Shown piece after piece: positions 47,483 to 56,471 of a stretch of DNA of 64,000 nucleotides. The position numbers and the translations under genes are program-made. Where the stretch lies: positions 1-64,000 of the forward strand of contig NZ_JAIXSL010000017.1 in NCBI RefSeq assembly GCF_027484705.1, in the 5' to 3' direction. This DNA comes from Flavobacterium sp. GTDB lineage: Bacteria > Bacteroidota > Bacteroidia > Flavobacteriales > Flavobacteriaceae. How positions within the stretch are numbered: the first letter of the stretch is position 1; every line of letters begins with the position of its first letter. The notes beneath the pieces were generated by a model that searched no databases, had not been told where the DNA came from, and saw only the letters and a program-made list of their open reading frames with translations.

Positions 47483-48637
47483 TTACTCTTCTTCTCCACT
47501 TCCTTTTGTCAACTCTGACAGTAAATAATAAGCACCTTTTATCACCACTTTAGCATCGGGTGCTACTTTATCTATGGCTTTTACTTCGGTGTAGCCCATA
47601 TCAGTTGCTCCAGTAGTAATTTTAATTTGCTGAAATGTATTCTTGGCTGTTTCAATAAATATAAAATGGTCTTCACCATTATTTACGATAGCTTCTGTTG
47701 GCAATGCAACAGCATTCGCATTATTGATTTTTACTCTTGCTTCTACATACATGCCCGGCAAAACCGTTTCGGTCATTTCGTTAATTTTTGCGTGAACCAA
47801 TACTGCTTGTTCGTTAGGCTCAAAAGCTTTATTTACAGCATAAATAGTTGCAGGATGCGTGTGTGCAATATCATTGGCATCACTGAATGTTATCTGTTGT
47901 CCAATCTTTATTTTGTGGATGTCTTTTTCAAAAACTTTCAAGTCTAAATGTAAAAAACGGTTGTCAATGATTTCAAAAAGTAAGGCGTTTGGTTCAGCAT
48001 ATTTTCCCATACTCAAATTGATGTGTTGAATATAGCCACTTATAGGAGCTGAAATAGCTATGCTTGAAGCAATGTTTTTTGAAGATAAATTAGCAACGTT
48101 AATACCCAATTGCATCAATTTAGATTTAAACGTTTCTCTTTTGGCTTGTGCAATCTGTAATTCCCTTTGTGCTTGTTGATAGGTTTTACCTGCATTAATG
48201 TTATCATCCCTTAATTCCTTTTGGCGTTGGTATTCCTTTTCCAAATAAGATAGATTAGCGTTGTTCTCTAAATAATCCTGTTGTAATTGTAAAACTTCGG
48301 TATTGACAATGGTAGCCAATGTTTTCCCTGCCTTTACAAATTCTCCCTCTTGAACATAGATGTTTTTTACAATTCCACCACTCAATATACTTACTTGTGC
48401 TTGGTATTGTGGCGGTAAAGAAAGTTTACCATTTATTTTTAAGGAAGAAGTTAGATTCTTGTTTTCAAAACTGCCTAACTCTAATCCGATAGCTTTTATT
48501 TGGCCATCTGTAAAGTGAACAATAGTTTGACTTTTCGATTCAGTTGTAGCTTCTTCTTTTTTAGCTTCTTCGGAATTGTTCTTGCACGAGCTAAAGGTAA
48601 GTATAGCTATCAGTGCGATGATTATATTGTGTTTCAT
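47483..48637 (-). CDS. RND efflux periplasmic adaptor (CusB/CzcB family), lipoprotein
   Basis: A 384-residue membrane-fusion protein. Lipoprotein signal with acceptor Cys18 (LTFSSC). It has the hairpin/lipoyl region 'VSILSGGIVKNIYVQEGEFVKAGKTLATIVN', a helical hairpin about 110-180, and 'SAPISGYIQHINLSMGKYAEPNALLFEIID', then a beta-barrel and membrane-proximal domain. It joins the RND pump to the outer-membrane channel, both of which are coded by the gene 11 bases upstream. Metal is likely copper/silver or zinc/cadmium/cobalt. Confidence 0.9.
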   Translation of the reverse strand: MKHNIIIALIAILTFSSCKNNSEEAKKEEATTESKSQTIVHFTDGQIKAIGLELGSFENKNLTSSLKINGKLSLPPQYQAQVSILSGGIVKNIYVQEGEFVKAGKTLATIVNTEVLQLQQDYLENNANLSYLEKEYQRQKELRDDNINAGKTYQQAQRELQIAQAKRETFKSKLMQLGINVANLSSKNIASSIAISAPISGYIQHINLSMGKYAEPNALLFEIIDNRFLHLDLKVFEKDIHKIKIGQQITFSDANDIAHTHPATIYAVNKAFEPNEQAVLVHAKINEMTETVLPGMYVEARVKINNANAVALPTEAIVNNGEDHFIFIETAKNTFQQIKITTGATDMGYTEVKAIDKVAPDAKVVIKGAYYLLSELTKGSGEEE

Positions 48638-48648
48638 AGTGACGAATT

Positions 48649-51600
48649 TTATTTGTTTATTAAGTACTGAATATTGATAACCGTTTGATTGTAATTATTC
48701 AATACCGTTAGATAATCTGTTTTTATTTTATTGGCATCTTTTAGGTTCTGGGCATACTCAATATATCCGATGTCACCCGATTTGTATAGCCGTTGTGCAG
48801 ATGTTATTATACTTTCTGCCATTGGCAAACCCTCTGCTTTGTAGTAATTAAGTTGTTCCAAATACTGCTTTTGCTGTTCAAATTGTTGCAAATAGATTGT
48901 TGCTAATTCTTGTTGGGATTTTTCCAATTCCTTTTTTGCAATCTCTGTTTCGATTTCTGCTGCTTGGCTTCGTGCTTTGATACCGTTTCTGAACAAAGGA
49001 ATATTTATACCGACACTTCCGTAATAGAAAGGCTTTTCTTTGTCTAAACTTTGTCCGTTAAAGCCCAAATTAAAAGAGGGAATTGCTTTTGCTTTTTCTG
49101 CTTTTACGCTTAACTCTTTGGCAATAATTTGTTGTTGCAAATACTTTAAAATTGGATGGTCTTTCACTAATGTACTATCGGTTAAACTGATTTCGGGCAA
49201 AGCTTCATATTTTGATGGAGCTGTGTAGTTTTCATTGCTTTTTGTCCATTTTTGAAGTTCAGCTAAATAATAAACCACTTGCGTATTGGCTTGTGCCAAT
49301 TGATTTTTCAATTCTTTGCGGTGTAATGAAGCACTGATTTTCTCTAATCTGTTACTCTCGCCAACTTGAAATTTTTTATCAGCATACTTTTCATAATCGG
49401 CAAAAACTTTATCGGTTTCAACCAGTAAATTGTATTGTTGCCAACTGTATAGCCAATTATAGTAAGCATTGGAAACGTTTTTAATCAATTCGTTTTTGGT
49501 AACTTCTTCAAAGGATTTGGCTACGGTTACATTTTGATTTAACAATTTTCTATCCGCTTTATTAGTTATTCTGAAACCTTGCGCTACACCAACATTGTAA
49601 TCAAAAAGCTTGCTGTTCATTTGCCCCAAATTACTATTGATATTGAAAGGATCTAAAACAGTAGCTGTTTTGGTTAAAGTTTGTTGTTGCTTGGTTTGCA
49701 AAGATGCCTGTTGAATAGCAGGGTAATTTTTAATAGCCAATTGCAAAGCATCGTTTAACTGTAATGGGTTGGTTTGTGCCTTTGCTGTATAGGATAAACT
49801 ACTCATTAGCAACAAAGCAATAACAGTAATTACAGGATTTGCCTTTTTAAGTTTTTTGGGTGTCATCACTAAATAATATAAAACAGGTAAAACAAATAAA
49901 GTTAATAATGTAGAAGTCAATAAACCACCTATTACAACGGTTGCTAAAGGTTTTTGTACTTCTGCACCTGCACTGGTTGACAAAGCCATTGGTAAAAACC
50001 CTAATGAGGCTACCGTTGCCGTTGCTAAAATAGGTCTTAACCTTGCAGCACTTCCTTTGTAAATGCGTTGTAATAAATCATCTTCTCCCTCGTCTTTCAG
50101 ACTATTGTAATAACTGATTAATACAATACCGTTGAGTACTGCAACTCCGAATAATGCAATAAATCCAACTCCTGCCGAAATACTAAAATTCATTCCACGA
50201 ACCCACAAAGCCAATATACCGCCAATAGCCGCTAATGGAATAGCAGAAAATATAATAGTAGCTTCTTTGATGGACTTGAACGTAATAAACAGTAAGAAGA
50301 AAATCAGTAGTAATGCTACAGGAACAGCCAATTGCAAACGTCCTTTAGCTTCCTGTAAGTTTTGAAACTGACCGCCATAAGTAATGAAATAGCCTTCGGG
50401 AAGTTTTAGTTTAGCATCTAGCTTTTTTTGAATGTCTAAAACCACGCTTTCCACATCACGTCCTCTAACGTTTGCTTCAATCACAATTCTGCGCTGTGCA
50501 TCTTCACGGCTTATTTGCGATGGCGATGTTTTAAAAGTTACTTCTGCTACTTCGTTTAAAGGTATTTGATTACCGTTTGGAGTAGGAATCAATAGACTTT
50601 TAAGAGCGTCAATATCGGTATTTTCATTTTTTGGAATACGAACCACTAAATCAAACTTTCTCTCTCCCTCATAGACAACTCCAGTAGTTCCACCTGCATA
50701 GGCAGTATTTATAATGCGGTTTACATTGGCAATATTTAAACCATACTGCGCAATTTTATTTCGATTATAATTGACTACTAAATTTGGCATCCCTGTTACT
50801 TGTTCGACTTTAATATCGGCTAAACCGTCAATTGATTTTAAAAGCGGAACTGCTTTATTAGCTTCTGAAAAAAGGCGGTCTAAATTGTCTCCAAATATCT
50901 TAATGGCAATATCCGATTTAACCCCTGCAATCAACTCATTAAAACGCATTTGTATAGGTTGCTCAAAAGACAAATTGCATCCCGGAATAGTACTTAATTT
51001 TTCATTCATCTTTTCAGCTAAATCTTCTTTATTGTGTGCTGTTGTCCATTCTTTTTTATCCTTTAAAACAATTATTACATCGCCACTTTCTATTGGCATT
51101 GGATCGGTTGGAATTTCGCTACTACCAATTTTGCTTACTACTTCTTTTACTTCTGGAAATTGTTTTAATAAATTTTCTAATTGTGTACTAACTTCTATTG
51201 TTTGTGGCAAACTACTACCTTGTCTAATTCTTAAATTCATTGCAAAATCGCCTTCATCTAATTCGGGAATAAATTCGCCACCTAAAGAATTAAATATAAA
51301 TAATGATGCTATGAATAGAAATATGGCACTTGCAACTACCATTAATCTTCTTTCTAAAGCTTTTACTAGAATCGGTTGATACCAGTTGTTTAGTTTATTC
51401 ATGAACCTATCTGTAAAATTAGGTTTGTCGTGTATTTTTTTACTTAAAAATAGACTACTAGCCCACGGCACATAAGTAAGGGAAAGTATCAATGCTCCCA
51501 ATATGGCAAAACTTACCGTTTGCGCCATTGGCATAAACATTTTTCCCTCAACGCCACTCAACACAAATAATGGAATGTAAACTATTAAGATTATAATTTG

Positions 51601-52953
51601 CCCAAATATGGCACTATTCATAATTTTAGAAGAGTTACTGATTACTTCCTTATCCATTTGATTTTGAGAAAGCATATTGTTTTTGTAATGCTTGGAAAAA
51701 ATGTGCAAAGTAGCTTCGACAATAATAACAGCTCCATCCACTATAAGCCCAAAATCTAAAGCACCCATACTCATTAGATTGGCACTTAATCCGAACATAT
51801 TCATAATGATTATGGCAAAAAGCATCGCTAAAGGAATTACTGAAGCTACTATCAATCCTGCTCGTAAACTTCCTAAAAAAAGCACTAATACAAGGATTAC
51901 AATTAATGCACCTTCCAATAAATTTGTACTAACGGTGTCTACTGTTCTGTCAATCAGTTTTGTCCTGTCTACAAAGACATCAATTTTTACTCCTTGAGGT
52001 AATGATTTTTCTATTGATTTTATTTTATCTTTTACTCTTTCAATAACCCGTACTGCGTTTTCGCCTTTTTGCATCAATACAACACCTCCGACAGTTTCTC
52101 CGTTTCCGTTTCTTGTCATTGCACCATAACGAGGTGCTGAACCAAATTTTACTTCGGCAATATCTTTTATAAGAATAGGAACACCAGTATTGTTTTTCAC
52201 GACAATGTTATTGATGTCTTCCAAGTTTTGAATTAATCCTTCTCCTCGTATAAAGTAGATATTCGGACCTTTATCAATGTAACTTCCACCTGTATTTTCG
52301 TTGTTGTTTTGTAAAGCATCAAAAACATCTATCAACGTTAGATTATTGGCAGCTAATCGCTCTGGTTTTACTGAAACTTCATATTGTTTAAGCTTGCCAC
52401 CAAAACTACTTACATCGACCACACCAACAGTTCCTAATAACTGACGGCGCACAATCCAATCTTGAATAGTTCTTAATTCGGATAGGTCGTATTTTTTTTC
52501 ATAGCCTTTTTGTGGCACTAACACATATTGAAAAATTTCTCCAAGTCCTGTAGTTGGGGGTAATAATTCAGGAGAGCCGTATTGTTTGGGTATATTTTCT
52601 GTGGCTGTTTTTATTTTCTCGTCAACACGCTGACGAGCGATATTGACAGGTACGTTATCCTTGAAGACAATTGTTATTACTGATAATCCCGAGCGGCTTG
52701 TACTTCGCAATTCTACCATTTCCTGCAATGATTTGAATTCCGTTTCTAATGGATAGGTAATAAATTGTTCTACTTCTTGAGTAGCTAAATTTGGGGAGTT
52801 TGTAATTACTTGAACTTGATTATTGGTTACATCGGGTAGCGCATCTACGCTCAATTGTGTAAATGAGTAGATTCCAAACGAAACAAAAATAGCAAGCAAA
52901 ACCCCTGTAATCAGTTTGTTGTTTACTGAAAAGTTTATGATTTTATTTATCAT
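48649..52953 (-). CDS. CusA/CzcA RND metal efflux pump fused to a TolC-like outer-membrane channel
   Basis: A 1434-residue fusion. Residues 1-1035 are an HME-RND pump: 'INFSVNNKLITGVLLAIFVSFGIYSFTQLSVDALPDVTNNQVQV', proton-relay acidic residues in 'GALDFGLIVDGAVIIVEA', and the periplasmic repeats. After a linker, a second export signal-like stretch ('NPVITVIALLLMSSLSYTAKAQ') near residue 1040 leads into a TolC/CusC-like channel of about 390 residues ('LQLNDALQLAIKNYPAIQQASLQ' to 'NQTVINIQYLINK'). The fusion is common in Bacteroidota; the parts may be separated after translation by signal peptidase. With the adaptor it exports metals to the outside. Confidence 0.93.
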   Translation of the reverse strand: MINKIINFSVNNKLITGVLLAIFVSFGIYSFTQLSVDALPDVTNNQVQVITNSPNLATQEVEQFITYPLETEFKSLQEMVELRSTSRSGLSVITIVFKDNVPVNIARQRVDEKIKTATENIPKQYGSPELLPPTTGLGEIFQYVLVPQKGYEKKYDLSELRTIQDWIVRRQLLGTVGVVDVSSFGGKLKQYEVSVKPERLAANNLTLIDVFDALQNNNENTGGSYIDKGPNIYFIRGEGLIQNLEDINNIVVKNNTGVPILIKDIAEVKFGSAPRYGAMTRNGNGETVGGVVLMQKGENAVRVIERVKDKIKSIEKSLPQGVKIDVFVDRTKLIDRTVDTVSTNLLEGALIVILVLVLFLGSLRAGLIVASVIPLAMLFAIIIMNMFGLSANLMSMGALDFGLIVDGAVIIVEATLHIFSKHYKNNMLSQNQMDKEVISNSSKIMNSAIFGQIIILIVYIPLFVLSGVEGKMFMPMAQTVSFAILGALILSLTYVPWASSLFLSKKIHDKPNFTDRFMNKLNNWYQPILVKALERRLMVVASAIFLFIASLFIFNSLGGEFIPELDEGDFAMNLRIRQGSSLPQTIEVSTQLENLLKQFPEVKEVVSKIGSSEIPTDPMPIESGDVIIVLKDKKEWTTAHNKEDLAEKMNEKLSTIPGCNLSFEQPIQMRFNELIAGVKSDIAIKIFGDNLDRLFSEANKAVPLLKSIDGLADIKVEQVTGMPNLVVNYNRNKIAQYGLNIANVNRIINTAYAGGTTGVVYEGERKFDLVVRIPKNENTDIDALKSLLIPTPNGNQIPLNEVAEVTFKTSPSQISREDAQRRIVIEANVRGRDVESVVLDIQKKLDAKLKLPEGYFITYGGQFQNLQEAKGRLQLAVPVALLLIFFLLFITFKSIKEATIIFSAIPLAAIGGILALWVRGMNFSISAGVGFIALFGVAVLNGIVLISYYNSLKDEGEDDLLQRIYKGSAARLRPILATATVASLGFLPMALSTSAGAEVQKPLATVVIGGLLTSTLLTLFVLPVLYYLVMTPKKLKKANPVITVIALLLMSSLSYTAKAQTNPLQLNDALQLAIKNYPAIQQASLQTKQQQTLTKTATVLDPFNINSNLGQMNSKLFDYNVGVAQGFRITNKADRKLLNQNVTVAKSFEEVTKNELIKNVSNAYYNWLYSWQQYNLLVETDKVFADYEKYADKKFQVGESNRLEKISASLHRKELKNQLAQANTQVVYYLAELQKWTKSNENYTAPSKYEALPEISLTDSTLVKDHPILKYLQQQIIAKELSVKAEKAKAIPSFNLGFNGQSLDKEKPFYYGSVGINIPLFRNGIKARSQAAEIETEIAKKELEKSQQELATIYLQQFEQQKQYLEQLNYYKAEGLPMAESIITSAQRLYKSGDIGYIEYAQNLKDANKIKTDYLTVLNNYNQTVINIQYLINK

Positions 52954-53047
52954 TGTTATAGTATAATGAATGAGTAATTAGGCACGGATGCCCATTAAAT
53001 ACTGTGGAAAGCCCACAACTCTTTAACCCGAAATTACTCGGGCTTCA

Positions 53048-53362
53048 TTATGCTATTTGAGGCGGTTGCCAAATACTTCCGAAGAAATTGGAAGCAAAAA
53101 TTGACTTGTATTCAGGTACTTTTTTATCAATACTAGTCTTAATGGAAATAAGACTATAGGCGAATGCATTGTTTAGTGAAAACCCTTGACAGCCACAGCA
53201 ACTACAAACACACATAGGAGAACAAACATCATTATCGTGGTGTGGCGTAGATTGGTTGCTTATCGCTACTTTTTTGGATGCTGAAAACGCCTCTCCATCT
53301 GCACAAGGCATACAGGAAAGAGCTATTATGTAGCAGGATAATATGAGGGTTATTAATTTCAC
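53048..53362 (-). CDS. Small Cys-rich exported protein (DUF6660-like)
   Basis: A 104-residue protein. An N-terminal hydrophobic signal 'MKLITLILSCYIIALSCMPC', then a His/Cys cluster 'PHHDNDVCSPMCVCSCCGCQGF' with seven cysteines between residues 46 and 60. Proteins of this type often precede cus/czc operons in Bacteroidota and would bind metal in the periplasm. A lipoprotein signal is possible but not certain. It lies 94 bases before the CusA fusion gene. Confidence 0.7.
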   Translation of the reverse strand: MKLITLILSCYIIALSCMPCADGEAFSASKKVAISNQSTPHHDNDVCSPMCVCSCCGCQGFSLNNAFAYSLISIKTSIDKKVPEYKSIFASNFFGSIWQPPQIA

Positions 53363-53446
53363 GATTGTAAAAGTAGTATTTTTTTAATAAACAATAACAA
53401 ACAGCCTATTTTGCCATTTGCCATTGCTATTAAATGTACTTTTAAT

Positions 53447-53896
53447 TTATTTTTTTTCCACTAAATCCATTCCGCATTTAGGGCATTTCCCTGGTTTGTC
53501 ACTTGTAACTTCAGAGTGCATTGGGCAAACATAAGTCATTGCCATAGTATGCTTTTTAGATTTTGTTTTTTTGCTTTTTGTTGTCATAGAACATTTGTCC
53601 ATTTTGCCATCCATGTCCATACAGTCGCCTTCTTTCATTTTCATTTTTTTTCCGTCTTTCATAACGCATTCGCCATTTACCATGCAAGTTGTACCATTTT
53701 TCATTTTCATGTCTTTGTCCATGGGTATCATTTTACCATCTTTCATGCACATCATTTTACCGTCTTTCATCATGCAACAATCTTTCATCATTGCTTTTTT
53801 AGTTTTGGTTTGTGCGTTGATGTTACTTGTTGTAAGAGATGCTGCTATGAATAGCATTACCGTAAACATCTTCGCCATCATTTTTGTGTTTTTCAT
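53447..53896 (-). CDS. Exported heavy-metal-binding protein with Met/Cys repeats
   Basis: A 149-residue protein with a signal peptide (about residues 1-29, ending NAQ). The middle has repeated 'mKDGKM' units rich in Met and Cys ('DCCMMKDGKMMCMKDGKMIPMDKDMKMKNGTTCMVNGECVMKDGKKMKMKEGDCMDMDGKMDKC'), well suited to Cu(I). The C-terminus is a heavy-metal-binding domain, 'YVCPMHSEVTSDKPGKCPKCGMDLVEKK', of the type found also at 53972, 56472 (twice) and 61354. It is probably a periplasmic copper-binding chaperone or buffer. Confidence 0.82.
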   Translation of the reverse strand: MKNTKMMAKMFTVMLFIAASLTTSNINAQTKTKKAMMKDCCMMKDGKMMCMKDGKMIPMDKDMKMKNGTTCMVNGECVMKDGKKMKMKEGDCMDMDGKMDKCSMTTKSKKTKSKKHTMAMTYVCPMHSEVTSDKPGKCPKCGMDLVEKK

Positions 53897-53971
53897 AATA
53901 TTTAAATTTAATTTTATTCAGTAGCGCTGTTTCTCGCTCTTCAGATTGCTGTTGCCCAGAAAATTTTTATT

Positions 53972-56467
53972 TTAATAATTCAAATTTGCCCCAATTCCAA
54001 ATCCCATATCACTGTCATAATGGGTTCTGATACTTAAATTTCTTTTGATTATATATCTTGCATCAACCATATATTCCTTATCAGTATTTATCATAAATCC
54101 CATTCTAAGGCGTTTTGAAATAGGAATATCTTCTCGCATTAGTTGAAGACGCAAAGCTCCGTTTGTGTATATTTCAGACTGGAAAATAACTAACATTGGC
54201 AGTGTGTAATTAAGTCCGACGCTGAATGCGGAACGGTTATCTTTTGTGTTGGTTTGTCCAAATAGATTTCTTTCTTCTTCATCTATTCCCATTTTACGGT
54301 ATCTCCAATCAAAACCAATAAAAGGCATTAACCATTGCATCTTTCCAATATACCTGCCTATGTGGGTTTCGGTTTCATAACCGTGCATATTATTATATCC
54401 TAATCTCCATTCAGTCCCAATACTCCAACGAGTATTGGCTAACATTGCCCCACCATCATTTCCATTAGTAGCAAAATCATTTTCAGCCATAAAATGAAAT
54501 TTTCTATCATCAGCAAATAATTTGCGTTGTGCTAGTTTTGGGTCTGGAATTTCGGGGTTAGCTGCTTGGTTTTCATAAGTGAAAACACGACCCATTCCAC
54601 TCATCATGTGATAAAGAATATGACAGTGAAAAAACCAATCTCCCTCGACATTCGCATTAAATTCGATAGTGTCAGTTTCCATAGGCATTATATCAACTAT
54701 ATTTTTGAGCGGAGCATAATCTCCTTGACCATTTAACACTCTAAAATCGTGACCGTGCAAGTGCATAGGGTGTCGCATCATCGAACCGTTGTACAATACA
54801 ATTCTAACATTTTCGCCTTTTTTAATAAGAATTTTATCGGTTTCTGAAACTACTTTGTTGTCTAAACTCCAAACGTAACGGTTCATATTTCCAGACAGTT
54901 CAAAGCGTAATTCTTTTACTGGTGCATCTTTTGGAAGATTAGTTTTAATTGGAGATTTCAACATTGCATAATTCAAGGTTGTAATGTCTGAAAGTTCATT
55001 GCTATTATAATCATCAGCAGTCATTTTCATTTTACCCATTTTATCGTCTGTTTTTTTCTCGATTTCCCCTGTGATTTCAGGATACATTACTACATTCATA
55101 TCCATTTGGTTTAATGACATTTGCATTCCAATATCATCTAAATCACCGTTCATTTTCATCATGCCGTTCATCATTTTCATACCTTCAAAATACTTGAGTT
55201 TTGGCATTGGCGAAACTAACTGCTTAATGCCCTCACCAATATAAATTGAAGTTGATTTTGTTCGGTCTTCGGGTGTTGCTAAAAGTTCATATCCAGTTTT
55301 ATCAGCAGGAATGGTAACAATTATATCATAGGTTTCGGAAACTGCAACTATTAATCTATCTACTTCAACAGGTTCTACATCGTTACCATCATTGGCAACG
55401 ACAGTAATTTTTCCACCTGCATAGGTTAACCAAAAGTAAGTTGATGCTCCGCCATTTGAAATTCGCAAACGAACTTTATCTCCTCCTTTGAATTGGGATA
55501 ATTGGCTTTCGTTTTTGCCATTGATTAAAAATTTATCATAATACACATCGCTCACATCCATTGCGTTCATTCGCTTCCATTCATTAGCAACTTTGGTTTT
55601 GAAATAGCCCTGCTTAATAGCTTCGGCATAACTTTGAGTAGTCCCTTTTTTAATAGCAAACCAGTCAGTAGCATTGTGTAACATTCTATGAACGTTTTCG
55701 GGTTTCATATCTGTCCATTCGCTTAAAATTATAGGAACAGTAGGCAAATCGTCAATACCTTTCCTAAAGGTTGGGTCAGTGGTTCTTTTGTTCATAACAA
55801 ACGAACCATACATTCCGATTTGTTCTTGTAAACCAGTGTGGCTATGATACCAATGTGTTCCGTGTTGGATTATAGGGAATTTGTATAAATGGGTTGTATG
55901 CGGTTTAATGGGCATTTGGGTAAGATTAGGCACTCCATCATATTGATTAGGTAAAAATAACCCGTGCCAGTGCATTGAGGTTTCTTCGTTTAACTCATTA
56001 TGCACATATATTTCCGCAGTATCTCCCTCTGTAAAAGTTAAAGTAGGCATTGGAATTTGTCCGTTTACTGCTATTGCTCGTTTTTCTTTACCCGAAAAAT
56101 TTACAATAGTATCACGAACATATAAGTCGTAACGAACGGTTCTTGGAGGTTCGCTTTTTGCTGTAACAGTAGTTTGTTTCGGTTCAGTTTTTTCAACCTT
56201 TTCTGAATAAGAAATGGTATCTTTTGTTATAGCATCTTTCTTTGGGTATTGAATTTTATCCTGCTTTGGGAGGTTCTTTTTAACACTTGTTTTTGGCTTT
56301 TCTTTTATCAAAGTCATACCACATTTGGGACAATTACCCGGTTTCGTAACATGAATTTCGGGGTGCATTACACAGGTGTAAGTTACAGGTTGTGATTGCT
56401 GGAGTACTTTGCCTTCAGCAAAGGAATATATAGATAGGACAAATATAAGTAAGACTAATTTTTTCAT
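53972..56467 (-). CDS. Multicopper oxidase (CopA-type) with N-terminal metal domain and CopB-like barrel
   Basis: An 831-residue fusion. A signal peptide (about 1-20) is followed by a heavy-metal-binding domain 'YTCVMHPEIHVTKPGNCPKCGM' (30-51). The multicopper oxidase domain (about 105-640) keeps the copper ligands: HWHG (166-169), HWYHSH (205-210), 'HPMHLHGH' (566-573) and 'HCHILYH' with Cys615. It has a Met-rich loop (about 420-480), typical of copper-resistance oxidases. The last ~170 residues are beta-rich with an aromatic end ('GFGIGANLNY') and look like a CopB-type outer-membrane barrel. It would oxidise Cu(I) in the periplasm. It is 4 bases behind the copper ATPase gene. Confidence 0.9.
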   Translation of the reverse strand: MKKLVLLIFVLSIYSFAEGKVLQQSQPVTYTCVMHPEIHVTKPGNCPKCGMTLIKEKPKTSVKKNLPKQDKIQYPKKDAITKDTISYSEKVEKTEPKQTTVTAKSEPPRTVRYDLYVRDTIVNFSGKEKRAIAVNGQIPMPTLTFTEGDTAEIYVHNELNEETSMHWHGLFLPNQYDGVPNLTQMPIKPHTTHLYKFPIIQHGTHWYHSHTGLQEQIGMYGSFVMNKRTTDPTFRKGIDDLPTVPIILSEWTDMKPENVHRMLHNATDWFAIKKGTTQSYAEAIKQGYFKTKVANEWKRMNAMDVSDVYYDKFLINGKNESQLSQFKGGDKVRLRISNGGASTYFWLTYAGGKITVVANDGNDVEPVEVDRLIVAVSETYDIIVTIPADKTGYELLATPEDRTKSTSIYIGEGIKQLVSPMPKLKYFEGMKMMNGMMKMNGDLDDIGMQMSLNQMDMNVVMYPEITGEIEKKTDDKMGKMKMTADDYNSNELSDITTLNYAMLKSPIKTNLPKDAPVKELRFELSGNMNRYVWSLDNKVVSETDKILIKKGENVRIVLYNGSMMRHPMHLHGHDFRVLNGQGDYAPLKNIVDIMPMETDTIEFNANVEGDWFFHCHILYHMMSGMGRVFTYENQAANPEIPDPKLAQRKLFADDRKFHFMAENDFATNGNDGGAMLANTRWSIGTEWRLGYNNMHGYETETHIGRYIGKMQWLMPFIGFDWRYRKMGIDEEERNLFGQTNTKDNRSAFSVGLNYTLPMLVIFQSEIYTNGALRLQLMREDIPISKRLRMGFMINTDKEYMVDARYIIKRNLSIRTHYDSDMGFGIGANLNY

Positions 56468-56471
56468 TTTT

